From: Lunularia cruciata | Lineage: Eukaryota > Streptophyta > Marchantiopsida > Lunulariales > Lunulariaceae | Direction: 5' to 3' | Assembly: GCA_948567375.1 (NCBI GenBank) | Contig: OX419758.1 | Coordinates: 40,253,473-40,317,472 of the forward strand | Length of the DNA: 64,000 nt | In this document: positions 61,901-64,000 of the stretch, one piece after another | Numbering within the stretch: the first letter of the stretch is position 1 | How the letters are laid out: the number at the start of each line of letters is the position of its first letter | Made by a program: the position numbers and the translations under genes | Notes under the pieces: model-generated | What the model was told of the DNA's origin: nothing | The model's database searches: none | What the model saw: the letters and a program-made list of their open reading frames with translations, nothing else

Positions 61901-64000
61901 GAGGTATTGCTATTATGAATATGATTCTAGAGTTTTGACGATGAAACTTACGTAGTACTCTGTGAGATCTGCTATCCCGTAACCCTAAATCGTAACAGAA
62001 TTTCATTGACAGAGAAGCACAGTATATAGACGCGAGGAGCCGCAAGTTCAGGTTCACTACTGATTGATCTTATCTGAGTGCCGTCTCGAGAAACAACCCT
62101 CCCGCTCTCGCGCGGATGCTTGCAAAACTTGTGTTGCCGCCACCAGCGATGGTGGCCTGGAAGCACAGGTGACGCGCTTGAGTCCTGCGAGATTGGGAGT
62201 TGTTTCGAAGGACACACAGCACAATGAAGACTGCCCGCGGAGCTAGCTAGCCACGAAATGTTGGGGCTCTGTGCGATGACGCGGGCTCCCCCACCCATTT
62301 ATTACCAACATATGTTTTGAGTGTTTGGACCGAGTAGTAGTGAGGATCTCGTGTAGGTTGATTATCTGTGTGTGTGTGTCTGTCTTTCTCGTTGGTGGAG
62401 AACCCGTGGGACGTTTGTTCTGTAGGACGTAAATCATGTCCAACTTGTGAAGCGCGTGCGAATTATACGTCTCACTTGTATCCATTTGTGCTCTTTTTCC
62501 CCTCCATGTTTGAGTTTGCATCGTCTGTCCTCTCCGACTCTGAGTGCTTTCATTTACCGCTTTCCCAGTTTTCTCCTGCTGGAACAAGAGCGAGTCTAAC
62601 GATTGCTGTCTGGGATACAGATAGAGATGGGCGTGGAGTGCTTGCGCTGGGTTAGGTTTGTTAGATTTAGTGTCTCGTACGTCGTAGCTTTTGTACAATC
62701 TTCTTAGATTCCTGTCATTCTTAGTAATAACCGAGGAAGGAAAGTATTGTAACTATAGAAGTAGCTGTGGGAGGGAGGTTTGGCGAGGTGTGCACAGCCT
62801 GAAACTTCAGTACGGATACGGACTTTTAAATCTCAAGAAGGATAAATATGTGGTGTATTCCCAATAGCAGCACCAGTTCGAGAATTTCGGCCTGGTTAAT
62901 AACCTTGGGATACGTGCAATGGGCAAGGATGACACTGAAATCCTGAGGATACTGACTTCTTGAGCTCACGGACGATCCAGCTGAACAGCTGGGACTTTCT
63001 TTGCCCTCGAACGAGCAGGTAGAGAGGTTGAGGATGTAGGCGGGAATATCCGTGACGCCGGAAAGAAACTGGTACATGACAAAATCCTTACTCACCTGAG
63101 CCTAATAGGAGTAGTGCTGGAAGGAAAAGGAAAATGATGAAATACAGCAGGTACTACCGAACCGGGATCACAGTGGAATAAGACCAACATGGTGTCATCT
63201 CCTAGTGGACGACGCCGGGGTTATATGTCCCTGGTCTTTCATGTAGAACTAACATTGGTTAATTTGATTCCTCCCTTCCTGTCATGCAAGACCCAAACCC
63301 CCCAGCACACGCGGTGTATTGGAGAAAGTTATTGGAGAGAATTAAACTGTAAACGCTCTTGACAATCAACTTCGCTAAACTGGAGAAGGAATTTGGTAAA
63401 CTGTGCGTACCGTTTGCATCTTACCATCACTACATTCACTCGACGTAGATTGAGGAAGAGAATCATATAAAATGTTGAAAGTGCCACTGCAACTAGTACC
63501 TATCTAGTCTGATCATTACCAATTGAGTAAACCTTCATTACAGTAACATGTTCTAACAAGAAAATAGTACACAGTAGGAAGATAAATCCGGTTCCGGTAA
63601 AATATGAAAATGATGAAAGAGACATGTCTCTAATCTGCGATCAGCTGTGTGAACCTCTAAGTACACTGTCTGAAATTACTAATCACACCATCGACGGACA
63701 AATTGTCGAGAAATCCCCACACAAGCGAGGGTAAATGTCTTGCACGTGACAGCAAACGCTGCGGGAAAAATTATTATACAACAAGCGAGAGAATAGGGTG
63801 TAAAGCTTTCAGACATGAAGCGTCTCGCGTACAGCATCAATCCCGCACGTAACGACAATACACAGAAGCATAATATCACATGAGACAGCAGTTGCTTTAA
63901 AACAGAAAATACAGGCTGGTTCAACCTGGGGCTAGCATAGATATAATGCTGTTCACGTCAAGGACAGCCATGCTGAAGGAAGCTGTTCTCTTCCTGCCAT
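61900..64000. other. GC-richer end of window, no gene recognised
   Basis: Composition rises from about 61.8 kb, as at the borders of the three genes, so a gene or its flank may be near. Frames such as 62243-62698 and 61972-62298 (minus) have no known domain. At 63095-62960 (minus) 'YQFLSGVTDIPAYILNL' looks membrane-like but has no usable continuation. A 'gtgtgtgtgt' run lies at 62368-62379. Confidence 0.35.

Noticed and set aside
62243..62698. 151-codon minus-strand frame at the GC-richer end
   Set aside because: Low-complexity polar sequence without motif; overlapping frames of similar length exist on both strands.
62826..63095. Minus-strand piece 'YQFLSGVTDIPAYIL' resembling a transmembrane segment of MFS organic cation transporters
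   Set aside because: Only about 15 residues look similar, the continuation shifts frame, and no other transporter exon was found in the window.

Overview
The window reads as nuclear DNA of a land plant. Three intron-containing genes have plant-type family signatures: a type I protein arginine methyltransferase (PRMT1), a PITAIRE cyclin-dependent kinase of the plant CDKC class, and a BAHD acyltransferase. They sit in AT-rich DNA full of decayed plant-type transposons. The REL-type non-LTR element and the loosely packed single-copy genes would suit a seed-free plant (bryophyte, lycophyte or fern), but that is inference and I cannot name a species.

Layout. 1-7.1 kb: a decayed PIF/Harbinger transposase on the minus strand at the left edge, then a degenerate minus-strand Ty3/gypsy element. 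7.1-14.7 kb: a second, better preserved minus-strand Ty3/gypsy element (gag, protease, RT, RNase H, integrase and LTR-like ends). 16.2-18.3 kb: a plus-strand PIF/Harbinger transposase pseudogene, split by a 580-bp insertion that matches part of the second element's LTR. 18.3-23.1 kb: AT-rich, mostly unassigned, with a 5'-truncated relic of the REL retrotransposon at 22.3 kb. 23.2-26.9 kb: PRMT1. 27-30.6 kb: short tandem repeats, fold-backs and a small terminal-inverted-repeat element. 30.7-34.1 kb: a non-LTR retrotransposon with an uninterrupted 1,055-1,093-codon ORF (C2H2 finger, reverse transcriptase, CCHC knuckle, restriction-like endonuclease). 34.1-43.4 kb: CDKC with a long GC-richer leader. 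43.4-48.4 kb: intergenic, with a possible LTR and a solo tail of the REL element. 48.5-51.1 kb: BAHD acyltransferase. 52.6-53.9 kb: decayed minus-strand Ty1/copia gag-protease. 54.2-55.9 kb: broken class 3 lipase-like gene. 56-62 kb: AT-rich DNA with diverged tandem repeats and another solo tail. 62-64 kb: GC richer, no gene recognised.

The most interesting theme is the REL-type non-LTR retrotransposon. Its ORF is open while every other transposon here is broken. Its 3' tail is found separately at about 46.5 and 57.7 kb as insertions of roughly 70-100 bp flanked by 11-17 bp direct repeats, and a longer truncated copy lies at 22.3 kb. The second theme is a 580-bp insertion in a Harbinger pseudogene whose ends match the predicted transcription start and the end of a nearby gypsy LTR, which is the extent of strong-stop cDNA (R-U5). 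All coordinates were read by eye; exon joins rest on reading frame, GT/AG sites and family conservation.
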